A stretch of 64,000 nucleotides of DNA. Origin: Desulfomarina profundi. Its GTDB lineage: Bacteria; Desulfobacterota; Desulfobulbia; Desulfobulbales; Desulfocapsaceae. Shown in pieces: positions 1 through 8,364 of this stretch. The notes beneath the pieces were generated by a model. It had not been told where the DNA came from. It ran no database searches and worked only from the letters and a program-made list of their open reading frames with translations. How positions within the stretch are numbered: position 1 is the stretch's first letter; the number at the start of each line of letters is the position of its first letter. Both the position numbers and the translations under genes were made by a program. The stretch is from positions 2,500,501 through 2,564,500 of the forward strand of contig NZ_AP024086.1 of assembly GCF_019703855.1 (NCBI RefSeq), read 5' to 3'.

Positions 1-1
1 A

Positions 2-670
2 CCAGGGTCTACAATTAAAACTGCTTCATTTGTTCCACCATCACCTGAAAATTTGCTTATCCACCTGTCAAATTGGGAGAAATATTGCCACTACGACGAA
101 AAAGACAGGCTTGTTCAGTTAGCAATCATTCACGCACAATTTGAAATTATCCATCCGTTTTTGGATGGCAATGGCAGGGTTGGCAGAATTCTAATCCCTT
201 TGTTTTTGAAAGAGAAAGAACTTCTTAAATATCCATCATTGTATATTAGTGAATTTTTTGAGAAAAATAGAAAAGAATATTATCGCAAATTGCGGAGTAT
301 CACAGAGAAAGGAGATTGGAACAATTGGATTAAATATTTCCTTTTGGGGATAATTGCTCAAGCTGAAACCAATACAAAACGGGCAAAGCTGGTAGCAAAT
401 TTATACGAAGAACTTAAGTATACAATTCAGCAGGTTACAAAATCAAGGGCTTCAATCCAGATTCAGGATTTTCTTTTTTCAAAAATCATGTTTCAAACAC
501 CTGATTTCACAAAAGAGTCAGGCTTATCCAAGCCGCACGCTGCAAGAATTCTCAAAAATCTTATGGAGCATGATATTGTAAAAATAATCTCTCCAGCAAA
601 AGGAAGAAGGCCTGCTATTTATGGCTTTAGTGGGCTCATGGAAATAATAGAAAGCGAACAAGCCAATTAA
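2..670 (+). CDS. Fic family protein, 5' end cut by window
   Basis: The reading frame is open from base 2, so the N-terminus lies outside the window. The Fic core motif HPFLDGNGRVGR (bases 151-186) is intact, with the catalytic His and the phosphate-binding GNGR loop. Fic proteins usually transfer AMP or another phosphate-containing group onto a target protein. The C-terminal third (about bases 440-650) looks like a winged-helix DNA-binding region, as in the common Fic-HTH architecture, with a stretch KESGLSKPHAARILKNLM resembling a recognition helix. The segment is more A+T-rich than the genes after 1.4 kb, which hints at horizontal acquisition. No antitoxin partner is visible. The family call is secure; target and role are unknown. 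Confidence 0.9.
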   Translation, partial: PGSTIKTASFVPPSPENLLIHLSNWEKYCHYDEKDRLVQLAIIHAQFEIIHPFLDGNGRVGRILIPLFLKEKELLKYPSLYISEFFEKNRKEYYRKLRSITEKGDWNNWIKYFLLGIIAQAETNTKRAKLVANLYEELKYTIQQVTKSRASIQIQDFLFSKIMFQTPDFTKESGLSKPHAARILKNLMEHDIVKIISPAKGRRPAIYGFSGLMEIIESEQAN

Positions 671-772
671 CCTGACCGCAGGTCTTCGACGAATTTTCGT
701 GTATATTCAACTAAACGACCGCCGTCTGAAAGTGAAACGTCTGAAAGACGGTGGCTTTAACCACGGGCCTAA
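671..772. other. intergenic hairpin, possible IS200/IS605-type end
   Basis: The segment after the Fic gene carries an inverted repeat, CCGCCGTCT ... AGACGGTGG, around bases 719-754, followed by CTTTAAC. It resembles the subterminal hairpins of IS200/IS605 elements, and an IS200-like element elsewhere in the window (38157-38732) has a comparable right-end hairpin. No transposase is present, so this could equally be a transcription terminator for the Fic gene. Confidence 0.3.
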
Positions 773-1008
773 CCCGCAGTTCTCATGAACATTGTGTCAA
801 TTTTGAGAATAACTGTAGAGCACAAACAATGAGACAATTATCAGTGACCCAGAAAAATTTACACAATGTTCACCCAAAGTCAGTCCAGGTGACGCCATTT
901 TCTACACTATTTTGGCAGTAAATATAGATCACCATAATTCACTGCCCGGTAAGTGAAGACTCCGAGAACTTTGAACCTGACGTCGCCTGAACTGATGAGA
1001 AATCCGGT
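773..1008 (+). repeat. MITE-like palindromic repeat, family 1, copy A
   Basis: This 236-bp non-coding element starts CCCGCAGTTCTCATGAAC and ends TGATGAGAAATCCGGT, giving imperfect terminal inverted repeats. A diverged copy lies in opposite orientation at 10638-10856. Shared blocks include TGAACATTGTGTCAATTTT, a reverse-complementary ACACAATGTTCACCCAA, CAGGTGACGCCAT / CAGGCGACGCCAT, and CAGTAAATATAG. The first two blocks form an internal inverted repeat near one end. No ORF of coding quality is present. Confidence 0.75.
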
Positions 1009-1397
1009 TTAGGCATTGGTGAACCACCATTTGCCCATATCCGCTCCATAATCGGCCTGGACAGATTTACCCTGAGATCCAAAAAAAAGATAAACATCCA
1101 ATGGAACCTGTTCTGTATAATCCATAACCTGAAAAAGGTGCATGCATATGGAACAGGTTTCGTGTAAATTGTCAGGATATGAAGGCAGTGGATATAAACA
1201 GGAGAGCAATGGACAACCAGACTGCTTTTTGATGTTATTTTTGAGAAATAATTACCAGATTATCTGAGATAATTTGCTTGAAAACGGTATTGAAATTTTT
1301 GGAAATTCAACCTGTGAAAATTACTGTATTATTGGTGGTTTTTCTACAGGCTCGTTTGATGAATGATCGGCAAACGAATTGGGTATAGACTGTCGCA
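1009..1397. other. intergenic, no gene recognised
   Basis: About 390 bp between the repeat and the methyltransferase gene. A short minus-strand ORF (1009-1209) starts inside the region, but it has no recognisable motif and no convincing ribosome-binding site. The last 150 bases are A+T-rich and presumably contain the promoter of the next gene. Confidence 0.5.
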
Positions 1398-2174
1398 ATG
1401 AAAAGAATCCACGCTTTTGAAATAAACGATCAACCATGGTGTCCAATTATATTCAGGAACATGATCACTGAATATCTACAGTTTATTGCCAGAACTTTCA
1501 GGATTTATGATGGTGTAATACCCAGTATTGAAAAGGTGCTGTCAAAAACCGGTTCTGACAGTATTGTAGACTTGTGTTCCGGAGCTTCCGGGCCCTGGTC
1601 TCACCTGCTTAGACATACTGACAGGATCGATGTTGTTCTTACGGACAAATACCCCAACCTGGCTTCTTTTGAACGTATTTCAGCGGATTCAGGTGGCAGA
1701 ATCAGTTTTTCCCGCGATTCTGTTGATGCCACAGATGTTCCCGAAAAATATGATGGCATGAGAACCATCTTTACCGGCCTGCATCACTTTCACCCCGAAC
1801 CGGCCAGAAAAATTCTCCAGGATGCCGCGGAAAAAGGCAGGGCTATCGGTATTTTTGAGTTTACGGAGCACAGTCTGCCCGCTATTCTTTCTGCTCTGCT
1901 GGGGATTCCCCTGATGGTTCTCCTCTTTACCCCTTTCATAACACCATTTAAACTGTCGAGACTGTTCTGGACTTATATTATTCCTGTTACACCACTGCTG
2001 ATCATGTGGGACGGAGTCATCTCTGATCTACGGACATATTCCGTTGCAGAATTGAGAGATCTTGTCTCCCCGATCAAGACAGAGAACTATTCATGGGAGA
2101 TTGGAAAACAGAAATCCGGTGTTCTCGGTATAAACATAACCTATCTGATCGGCTGCCCGGATAAGCAGGCATAA
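1398..2174 (+). CDS. class I SAM-dependent methyltransferase-like protein
   Basis: This 258-residue protein has a Rossmann-type SAM-binding motif I, IVDLCSGASGPWSHLL (about residues 56-71), and an acidic motif II ending VVLTDKYPN. The second half has a hydrophobic stretch of about 20 residues (PAILSALLGIPLMVLLFTPF, about residues 160-179) that may associate with the membrane. The catalytic domain is probably complete, but nothing in the sequence identifies the substrate. It is followed by a glutamine-amidotransferase-like gene and a lipoprotein gene on the same strand, a plausible three-gene operon of unknown purpose. The start codon has no clear ribosome-binding site. Confidence 0.7.
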   Translation: MKRIHAFEINDQPWCPIIFRNMITEYLQFIARTFRIYDGVIPSIEKVLSKTGSDSIVDLCSGASGPWSHLLRHTDRIDVVLTDKYPNLASFERISADSGGRISFSRDSVDATDVPEKYDGMRTIFTGLHHFHPEPARKILQDAAEKGRAIGIFEFTEHSLPAILSALLGIPLMVLLFTPFITPFKLSRLFWTYIIPVTPLLIMWDGVISDLRTYSVAELRDLVSPIKTENYSWEIGKQKSGVLGINITYLIGCPDKQA

Positions 2175-2221
2175 CCGGCTGTAAAAGTCAGCTGCAACAG
2201 ACACCTTTTCCTGGAGACATT

Positions 2222-2938
2222 ATGCGCGCACATTATTTTCAGCATGTTCCATTTGAGGGTCTCGGGAGCATAAAACCCTGGCTGGAAGATGCCGGTTGCG
2301 AGGTCACTGGAACTCTGTTTTTTAACTCGGCAATGCTGCCGAAACCGGATGGAATTGACCTGCTCATAGTAATGGGCGGACCCATGGGAGTTTACGACGA
2401 GGACAGGTTTCCATGGCTTGCTGCTGAAAAAACGTTTATTGCCGAGTTCATCAAATCCGGAAAACCTGTCCTGGGAATCTGCCTCGGTGCACAGCTCATT
2501 GCGTCTGCAATGGGCGCAGAGGTCTACCCCGGCCCCGAAAAAGAAATCGGCTGGTTCCCGATTCACGGAACAACAGTACCTGGGAGTTCCCTGTTCACTT
2601 TTCCGCCATCACTTGAGGTTTTTCACTGGCATGGTGACACTTTTGACCTGCCTGACGGCGCAGTCTGCCTTGCCCACAGCAAAGGCTGCAGACACCAGGC
2701 ATTTCAACTGGGAGAATCGGTCATCGCATTGCAGTTTCATCTGGAAACCACTCCGGAATCAGCCCGGGAAATAGTCTCCAACTGCAGAGATGAACTGGTT
2801 CCCGCACGATACATACAGAATGAGCAGGAGATACTTGCCACAGACCCGGAACGCTTCCGTGCGATAAACAGAACCATGGAAAGTATTCTCACCTTTCTGC
2901 TCAGACATCACTCATCTGTAACTGACGAGAATCGATGA
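2222..2938 (+). CDS. type 1 glutamine amidotransferase (GMP-synthase-like)
   Basis: The 238-residue protein has the class I GATase nucleophile elbow GICLGAQLIA (Cys near residue 88) and the His-Glu pair in LQFHLETTPE (about residue 170), so the catalytic triad looks complete. Free-standing members of this family hydrolyse glutamine or gamma-glutamyl compounds. No synthetase or kinase partner is adjacent, so the acceptor is unknown. The stop codon overlaps the start of the following lipoprotein gene by four bases (ATGA), implying translational coupling. Confidence 0.85.
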   Translation: MRAHYFQHVPFEGLGSIKPWLEDAGCEVTGTLFFNSAMLPKPDGIDLLIVMGGPMGVYDEDRFPWLAAEKTFIAEFIKSGKPVLGICLGAQLIASAMGAEVYPGPEKEIGWFPIHGTTVPGSSLFTFPPSLEVFHWHGDTFDLPDGAVCLAHSKGCRHQAFQLGESVIALQFHLETTPESAREIVSNCRDELVPARYIQNEQEILATDPERFRAINRTMESILTFLLRHHSSVTDENR

Positions 2939-3720
2939 AGCGCACTGGTCTTACATTTTCGCTCTGCTGTCTGATACTGTTTTCGTCCGGTTGTGAATAT
3001 GAACATCGCAACTTGCAGGGTGTGGTAAAAGACGAAAACGGAGAAGTCATCCCAGGGGTTTCGGTAATCGCCTGTTATTCAGGATGGAGTTGGACAAACG
3101 GCGGTCTTGTATGGGATAAAAGCTTTTGCTCCCAGCCTGCCAGAACAGATAAATCCGGAAAATACTCAATTGATTTCAGGGGACCACCTGCCATGCGCCT
3201 GAGGGCAGTGAAGGACGGATGGGTACAGACACATAATTTTTCAAGTGCTGACAAACAGATAATTCTTGTAAAAAAAGAAACGTATCAAGCCAGGCTGGCC
3301 CGGGAAGCCAACCTGAAGAAAATGTTATTTCTCAAGAGACAACCAAACGAGTCGGACCGGGAATACTATATCCGTGTCATTCAACCCGCATCCGATCGGG
3401 TCACATTACAGTACATGAACCGGAAATTGACAGTTCTCCAGTCAGCTCTGGTGGACGGAAACAGGGCTCTTTTTGCCGTCATGGGGGAGCGGCAGACTGT
3501 TTTTCATTTTTCCCGGGAAGTCATATTGAAAAATAACAGGAAACCGGTTATCAGTCAGACAACAGTCTCCATGCAGGATAACAACCACGATACTGACATG
3601 TTTTTCATCGATATGGATTTTCGAGGACAGAACAGTTCTCCGCCGACAAAACCGACCCTTTTGGTTCCAAGTATCCATGCAGAATTTGGCATGAGAATCA
3701 AATCGACATCTCAACAATAA
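2935..3720 (+). CDS. lipoprotein with carboxypeptidase-regulatory-like fold
   Basis: The 261-residue protein has a signal peptide and a lipobox ending FSSGC at about residue 20, so it should be a lipid-anchored envelope protein. The next segment, LQGVVKDENGEVIPGVSVIA (residues 28-47), is the typical first strand pair of a carboxypeptidase-regulatory (Ig-like, transthyretin-related) domain. The remaining roughly 150 residues are not recognised. It overlaps the upstream amidotransferase gene by four bases. Confidence 0.7.
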   Translation: MKRTGLTFSLCCLILFSSGCEYEHRNLQGVVKDENGEVIPGVSVIACYSGWSWTNGGLVWDKSFCSQPARTDKSGKYSIDFRGPPAMRLRAVKDGWVQTHNFSSADKQIILVKKETYQARLAREANLKKMLFLKRQPNESDREYYIRVIQPASDRVTLQYMNRKLTVLQSALVDGNRALFAVMGERQTVFHFSREVILKNNRKPVISQTTVSMQDNNHDTDMFFIDMDFRGQNSSPPTKPTLLVPSIHAEFGMRIKSTSQQ

Positions 3721-3839
3721 CCCCAGGAACTGATCCATGTTTCCCGCCGGGTCAAACGGCAGTTTTCACCTGCTGCTGCCTGGCCGACAGTACAACAATA
3801 AATTTGAATACCCATACAAATAAAGGGGAGATTTGCTTC

Positions 3840-4370
3840 GTGTTTGATACCGATCAGTTTATCCAGGATTGTCTGAACAGTGCCCGGGAAGAACCGGATG
3901 CCATCAGGGAAGTCGTACAAAAAACAATCTCGGACAACACCGCTGCCATTTCAGAACATAAAGCATTTCAGCAGTTGGGAATTGTACCATTATACAGGTC
4001 AGCCAGGCTCACCATCATCCATTATGCCTGGCCGTCCCGCATGAGCCTGCTTCCACACAATCATAACATGTTTGCCATAATCGGCGTTTATTCCGGGAGA
4101 GAAAACAACATTTTCTGGCAGAGAGCGGGAACAACCATTGAAACTGCCGGGGTACAGTCCCTTGGTGCAGGAGATATCGCCGTCCTGGGAACCCATGCCA
4201 TACATTCTGTTTTCAACCCGCTTGCGCGAACAACCTCTGCCTTCCACATCTATGGAGGCGATATTTTTTCCCCGGATACACCAAGAAGTGAATGGGATCC
4301 CGAAACATTAATTGAACGACCATGGAGTACTGACAGCATCCGATCTCTCCTTGGACAGGATATGGAATAG
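3840..4370 (+). CDS. COG5553-type cupin metalloenzyme
   Basis: The protein resembles the family annotated as predicted metal-dependent double-stranded beta-helix enzymes, related to cysteine and thiol dioxygenases. The motif LLPHNHNMFAIIGVYSG supplies two histidine ligands, and later IHSVFN and HIYGGD supply further candidates. I chose the GTG at 3840 because GGGGAG lies 9 bases upstream. The longer frame opens at a TTG (3804) with no ribosome-binding site. From 3840 the product is 176 residues. Substrate is unknown. Confidence 0.75.
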   Translation: MFDTDQFIQDCLNSAREEPDAIREVVQKTISDNTAAISEHKAFQQLGIVPLYRSARLTIIHYAWPSRMSLLPHNHNMFAIIGVYSGRENNIFWQRAGTTIETAGVQSLGAGDIAVLGTHAIHSVFNPLARTTSAFHIYGGDIFSPDTPRSEWDPETLIERPWSTDSIRSLLGQDME

Positions 4371-4497
4371 TTATGCCGCCCGCTGGGCCAGATGCTCCCG
4401 ATTCCAGAGCATTTGCCTATTTCCACTCACTGTGACATAATCTTTAAACAGGGCGAAAAACCACACCAGCCATATTTCCCTTTTCATGGACGATTAA

Positions 4498-7400
4498 ATG
4501 TCGTATTGGAAAAACATTCTTTTTCTCACTCTTCTGCTGTTTTTTATTCTGTCGTCCGCCCAGGGAACAACGACAGTTCCTGCAGCTTCACTCCCCGACC
4601 CACAGATACAGTTTACCAGCGAAGAACACAGTTATCTCATGACCCACCGGGTACTGAAAGTACAATGTGCCAGAGACTGGGCACCCTATAATTTTACCGA
4701 AGGAAATACAGCGAAAGGATTCGTTAACGATTACCTGCGACTGCTGGCAAAAAAAATCAACATAAAACTGGATTTTGTAACCAACCACAGCTGGGTAGAA
4801 TTTGTTAGAATGCTGCAGTCAGGAGAAATCGACTTCATAAGTAACATGACGATTACCCCCGATCGGTCAAAACAATTTCTGTTTTCAAAACAACCTGTTT
4901 TTGATGTTCTCAACAGCCTGCTCACTCTCAAGAACAACAATCAGCATGTTGACCTTGAGGGTCTCCGGGGGAAAACCCTGGCTGTTGTAAAGGGATACTC
5001 CCAGGAGGAGCTCCTTCGTCGCTATTACCCGGATATCACACTTCTCCTCACCGACAGTCTTCTTGACAGCATGAGACAGGTTATTGCCGGGCAGGTGGAT
5101 GCGGCAATCGGAGCCCATGCAGTTTTCTCTTTCCTGGCCCGAAAACATCTTATCTCCGAAGTAAAAAATACTCCTGTTTCCAACAACACGATCTTCCCCT
5201 CAGCTCCCCACCATCTGGCTGTAAACAGGAACAATCCGGTTCTCATGAGTATTCTCGATAAGGCTATGACAATGTTTACCGACGAAGAATTGCAGAACCT
5301 GTATATAAAATGGCTCAATGCAGAAACACAGGAGAAAAAACATATCAGTTTTTCCAGAGAAGAGCAGACATACCTGTATGAAAAAAATACGATCACCATG
5401 TGTGTCGACCCCGACTGGTTTCCCCTGGAAAAAATTAAAAATGGCAGACATATCGGAATTGCGGCTGATTTTATTAAATTACTCTCCAACAAAATAGGGA
5501 TCCCCATCACCCTGGTTCCCACGAAGAATTGGTCTGAGAGCATCCGTTTTGCCAAATCACGCAAATGCGACATTTTTTCCTTGGCCATGTCCACCCCGGA
5601 ACGTCGCACCTACATGTATTTCAGTGAACCCTATCTTGAGATTCCACTGGTTCTGGCTACCAGGACGATCACTCCTTTTGTAAATGATATCACTACGCTT
5701 ACGAATAAGAAGATGGGAGTGGTCAAAGGGTACGCGTTCGGTGAACTTCTGCGAGACAGATATCCGACACTGGACATTGTAACTGTTTCCTCCATTAATG
5801 AAGGCTTGCAGATGGTCGCAGACAGGCAGCTGTATGGCTATATCGGCACCCTGGTTACAGTCAGTCACGCCATCCGGCAGAACTATACAGGCGAGTTAAA
5901 GATAGCAGGAAAATTCAACGAACAGTGGAAGCTCGGCATTGCCAGTCGAAATGACTCCCCCCTGTTGCTCTCCATTTTCAATAAGGCTATTGGAAGCATC
6001 AACGACACAAATAGACAGCAGATTATTAACAGATGGATTTCAGTTACAGTCGAAAGCGGTACCGACTACACTCTCATCTGGCGTATTCTTGCAGGAGTAT
6101 CAGTTGTTTTTCTTGGATTAATCTACCACTCTTACACCCTGAAAAGATATAACAGGAAACTCAAACAGCAGAACAGTGAAATCATCCGGCAGACGAATCT
6201 CCTCAAACAGACCCAGACGGCCCTTCTGTTGACCCAGCAGGCCGTCGATGCCTGTGCTTTTCCCATCTGCTGGCTTACTCCCCATCCCGAGCTGACCAGG
6301 ACAACATTTATCCAGGCCAACAGGGCAGCGGCAGAGATGCTCGGATACAGCAGAGAAGAGATGATGAAACTGTCCATCATTGATTTTGACAAGGAACAGA
6401 CACAGGAAACCTGGGAGAAGCTGCAGCAGATCCTCAAGGTGAGACAATCAATTTCAAAACAGGCTGTATTTACAAGAAAAGACGGATCAACATTCCCCAC
6501 CGAAACATACATCAGTTCATTTCAATACGAAGAAGAATCATACCATTTCATTTTCTTTACCGATGCCAGCAGGGAAAAGGAAATGGAAAAAAAGCTGCAC
6601 CGTTCCATGAAAATGGAGGCAATCGGTACCATGGCTGGAAGTGTGGCTCACGATCTGAACAATATTCTCTCCGGGGTAGTTTCCTATCCGGAACTCCTGA
6701 TCATGGGACTATCAAAGGAAAGCGAACTGCGAAAACCTCTGGAAACAATCAGGCAGGCCGGTCTGCGAGCGGCAGAAGTCGTGGCTGATCTGCTTACCGT
6801 GGCCAGAGGTATTGCCGCAGTCAAAGAACCTGCAAATCTGAACACCATCATCAATGAATATCTGGACTCACTGGAATTCAGTAAAATAGCAGAGCAATAC
6901 CCGTCCATACAATGCACCACAAAACTGGAGCCCGAACTCCTCAACATATTCTGCTCACAACTGCATATAAAAAAATGCCTGATGAACCTCATCGCCAATT
7001 CTGCTGAAGCCATTGGAGAAAACGGGAGTATTACCATTTCCACTTCAAATTGTTATATGGATGCACCATTCTCCAGAAAGCACTTCATCAAAAAAGGAGA
7101 ATACGTTGTTCTGACTATTTCGGACAACGGCCCCGGCATACCCGGGGAATTTCTTCCCCATATTTTTGAACCCTTCTATACTAAAAAAACCATGGGGACG
7201 AGTGGTACCGGCCTGGGACTTTCCATCGTCTGGAACAGTGTACAGGATCATGGAGGAACCATTGAGGTGGACAGCAGTGAAAAGGGAACTACCTTCACCC
7301 TCTATTTCCCCGCCACACATCGGAAAGCACCGGCCCGTCCCCGTAAACTGGATGCAGAGAAGCTGAGAGGGAATGGAGAACACATTCTGGTGATCGATGA

Positions 7401-7737
7401 CGAACCTCAACAACGCGATATCTGCAGAGAAATGCTTCTCGTCCTGGGATACAGAGTGGATACAGTCGCATCAGGCAAAGAAGCCATGCAGTTTCTGGAA
7501 AACCGGCAGACAGACATGGTGATACTGGACATGATTCTGGACCCGGAGCTGGACGGAATGCAGACCTATGAACAACTCATTCAGCTGCAACCGGGGCTGA
7601 AAGCGGTCATCGTGAGCGGTTTTTCTAAAAGTGACAATGTTACAAGAACACAGGCCATGGGCGCAGGTCTGTTCATCCGCAAGCCCTACAGCATCCACCA
7701 GCTCGGTCGTGCTGTACAGGAGACGCTGACTGTATGA
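4498..7737 (+). CDS. hybrid sensor histidine kinase with two SBP domains, PAS and REC
   Basis: The 1079-residue protein starts with a signal peptide and carries two tandem periplasmic solute-binding domains of the SBP_bac_3 type (about residues 45-280 and 295-515). A transmembrane helix follows at about 522-543, then a coiled linker and a PAS domain (about 585-690). The kinase core has the H-box SVAHDLNNILSG (His near 719), N-box ANSAEAI, G1 box DNGPGIP and G2 box GTGLGLSIV. A C-terminal receiver domain starts at HILVIDDEP, with the phospho-acceptor Asp near 1011 in VILDMILD. The architecture predicts sensing of a small amino-acid-like ligand. No separate response regulator is adjacent. Confidence 0.93.
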   Translation: MSYWKNILFLTLLLFFILSSAQGTTTVPAASLPDPQIQFTSEEHSYLMTHRVLKVQCARDWAPYNFTEGNTAKGFVNDYLRLLAKKINIKLDFVTNHSWVEFVRMLQSGEIDFISNMTITPDRSKQFLFSKQPVFDVLNSLLTLKNNNQHVDLEGLRGKTLAVVKGYSQEELLRRYYPDITLLLTDSLLDSMRQVIAGQVDAAIGAHAVFSFLARKHLISEVKNTPVSNNTIFPSAPHHLAVNRNNPVLMSILDKAMTMFTDEELQNLYIKWLNAETQEKKHISFSREEQTYLYEKNTITMCVDPDWFPLEKIKNGRHIGIAADFIKLLSNKIGIPITLVPTKNWSESIRFAKSRKCDIFSLAMSTPERRTYMYFSEPYLEIPLVLATRTITPFVNDITTLTNKKMGVVKGYAFGELLRDRYPTLDIVTVSSINEGLQMVADRQLYGYIGTLVTVSHAIRQNYTGELKIAGKFNEQWKLGIASRNDSPLLLSIFNKAIGSINDTNRQQIINRWISVTVESGTDYTLIWRILAGVSVVFLGLIYHSYTLKRYNRKLKQQNSEIIRQTNLLKQTQTALLLTQQAVDACAFPICWLTPHPELTRTTFIQANRAAAEMLGYSREEMMKLSIIDFDKEQTQETWEKLQQILKVRQSISKQAVFTRKDGSTFPTETYISSFQYEEESYHFIFFTDASREKEMEKKLHRSMKMEAIGTMAGSVAHDLNNILSGVVSYPELLIMGLSKESELRKPLETIRQAGLRAAEVVADLLTVARGIAAVKEPANLNTIINEYLDSLEFSKIAEQYPSIQCTTKLEPELLNIFCSQLHIKKCLMNLIANSAEAIGENGSITISTSNCYMDAPFSRKHFIKKGEYVVLTISDNGPGIPGEFLPHIFEPFYTKKTMGTSGTGLGLSIVWNSVQDHGGTIEVDSSEKGTTFTLYFPATHRKAPARPRKLDAEKLRGNGEHILVIDDEPQQRDICREMLLVLGYRVDTVASGKEAMQFLENRQTDMVILDMILDPELDGMQTYEQLIQLQPGLKAVIVSGFSKSDNVTRTQAMGAGLFIRKPYSIHQLGRAVQETLTV

Positions 7738-7932
7738 ACTTGAAGTTGCAGATGGACCATACGCGATTAATCCAGTATTTCATCAGATAATTGAAATTTG
7801 GTAGAGTTAATCTGTGCATATGCTATATTTAATATCTATCAACTCCCTGCTAAGAAAGAATTATAGTTTTTAAAACACATTCTTAGAGACAGAAAAACAA
7901 GAAAAATCAACATCTGGATACACCACAGACAA

Positions 7933-8364
7933 ATGAATCACATTCAGTTTGCCGATGCCCGGGAAAGTCACAGTAACTGCCTCATGTGCGGGAACAGGAA
8001 TCCCCTCTCCTTCGGCCTTACCTTTCAACAACACAACGATCTTTCGGTGTCAAGCCGATTCAAAGGCAACATCACTCTCCAGGGCTATTCCGGAATCCTC
8101 CACGGAGGCGTGCTCTCCTCCCTCCTTGATACGGCCATGGCCAACTGTCTCCTTCACCTCAATATCAAGGCGATGACGGGGGAACTGAAAGTCCGCTTCC
8201 TGCAGCCGGTCAAATATGACAGTATACTGTCGATCAAGGCGTGGCTGACTGCCTCTCTTCCGCCTCTTTACCATTTGAAATCAGAAATCCGGGTGAATGA
8301 CACCCTGGTGTGCAGAGGAAGAGCCAGATTTATGGAAAAGGATGAAAATGAACTCCCACTTTAA
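7933..8364 (+). CDS. PaaI-type hotdog thioesterase
   Basis: The 143-residue protein is the length of a single hotdog domain. The stretch LQGYSGILHGGVLSSLLDTA matches the PaaI/4HBT family, in which the HGG segment and the following Asp/Glu-bearing helix form the active site. CLMCGNRNPLSFGL near the N-terminus is a common feature of this subfamily and could bind metal. The gene overlaps the start of the MetE-core gene, suggesting co-translation. The acyl-thioester substrate is unknown. Confidence 0.85.
   Translation: MNHIQFADARESHSNCLMCGNRNPLSFGLTFQQHNDLSVSSRFKGNITLQGYSGILHGGVLSSLLDTAMANCLLHLNIKAMTGELKVRFLQPVKYDSILSIKAWLTASLPPLYHLKSEIRVNDTLVCRGRARFMEKDENELPL

Noticed and set aside
1009-1209. 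Minus-strand 66-residue ORF
   Set aside because: It has no recognisable motif, no convincing ribosome-binding site and lies next to a non-coding repeat.
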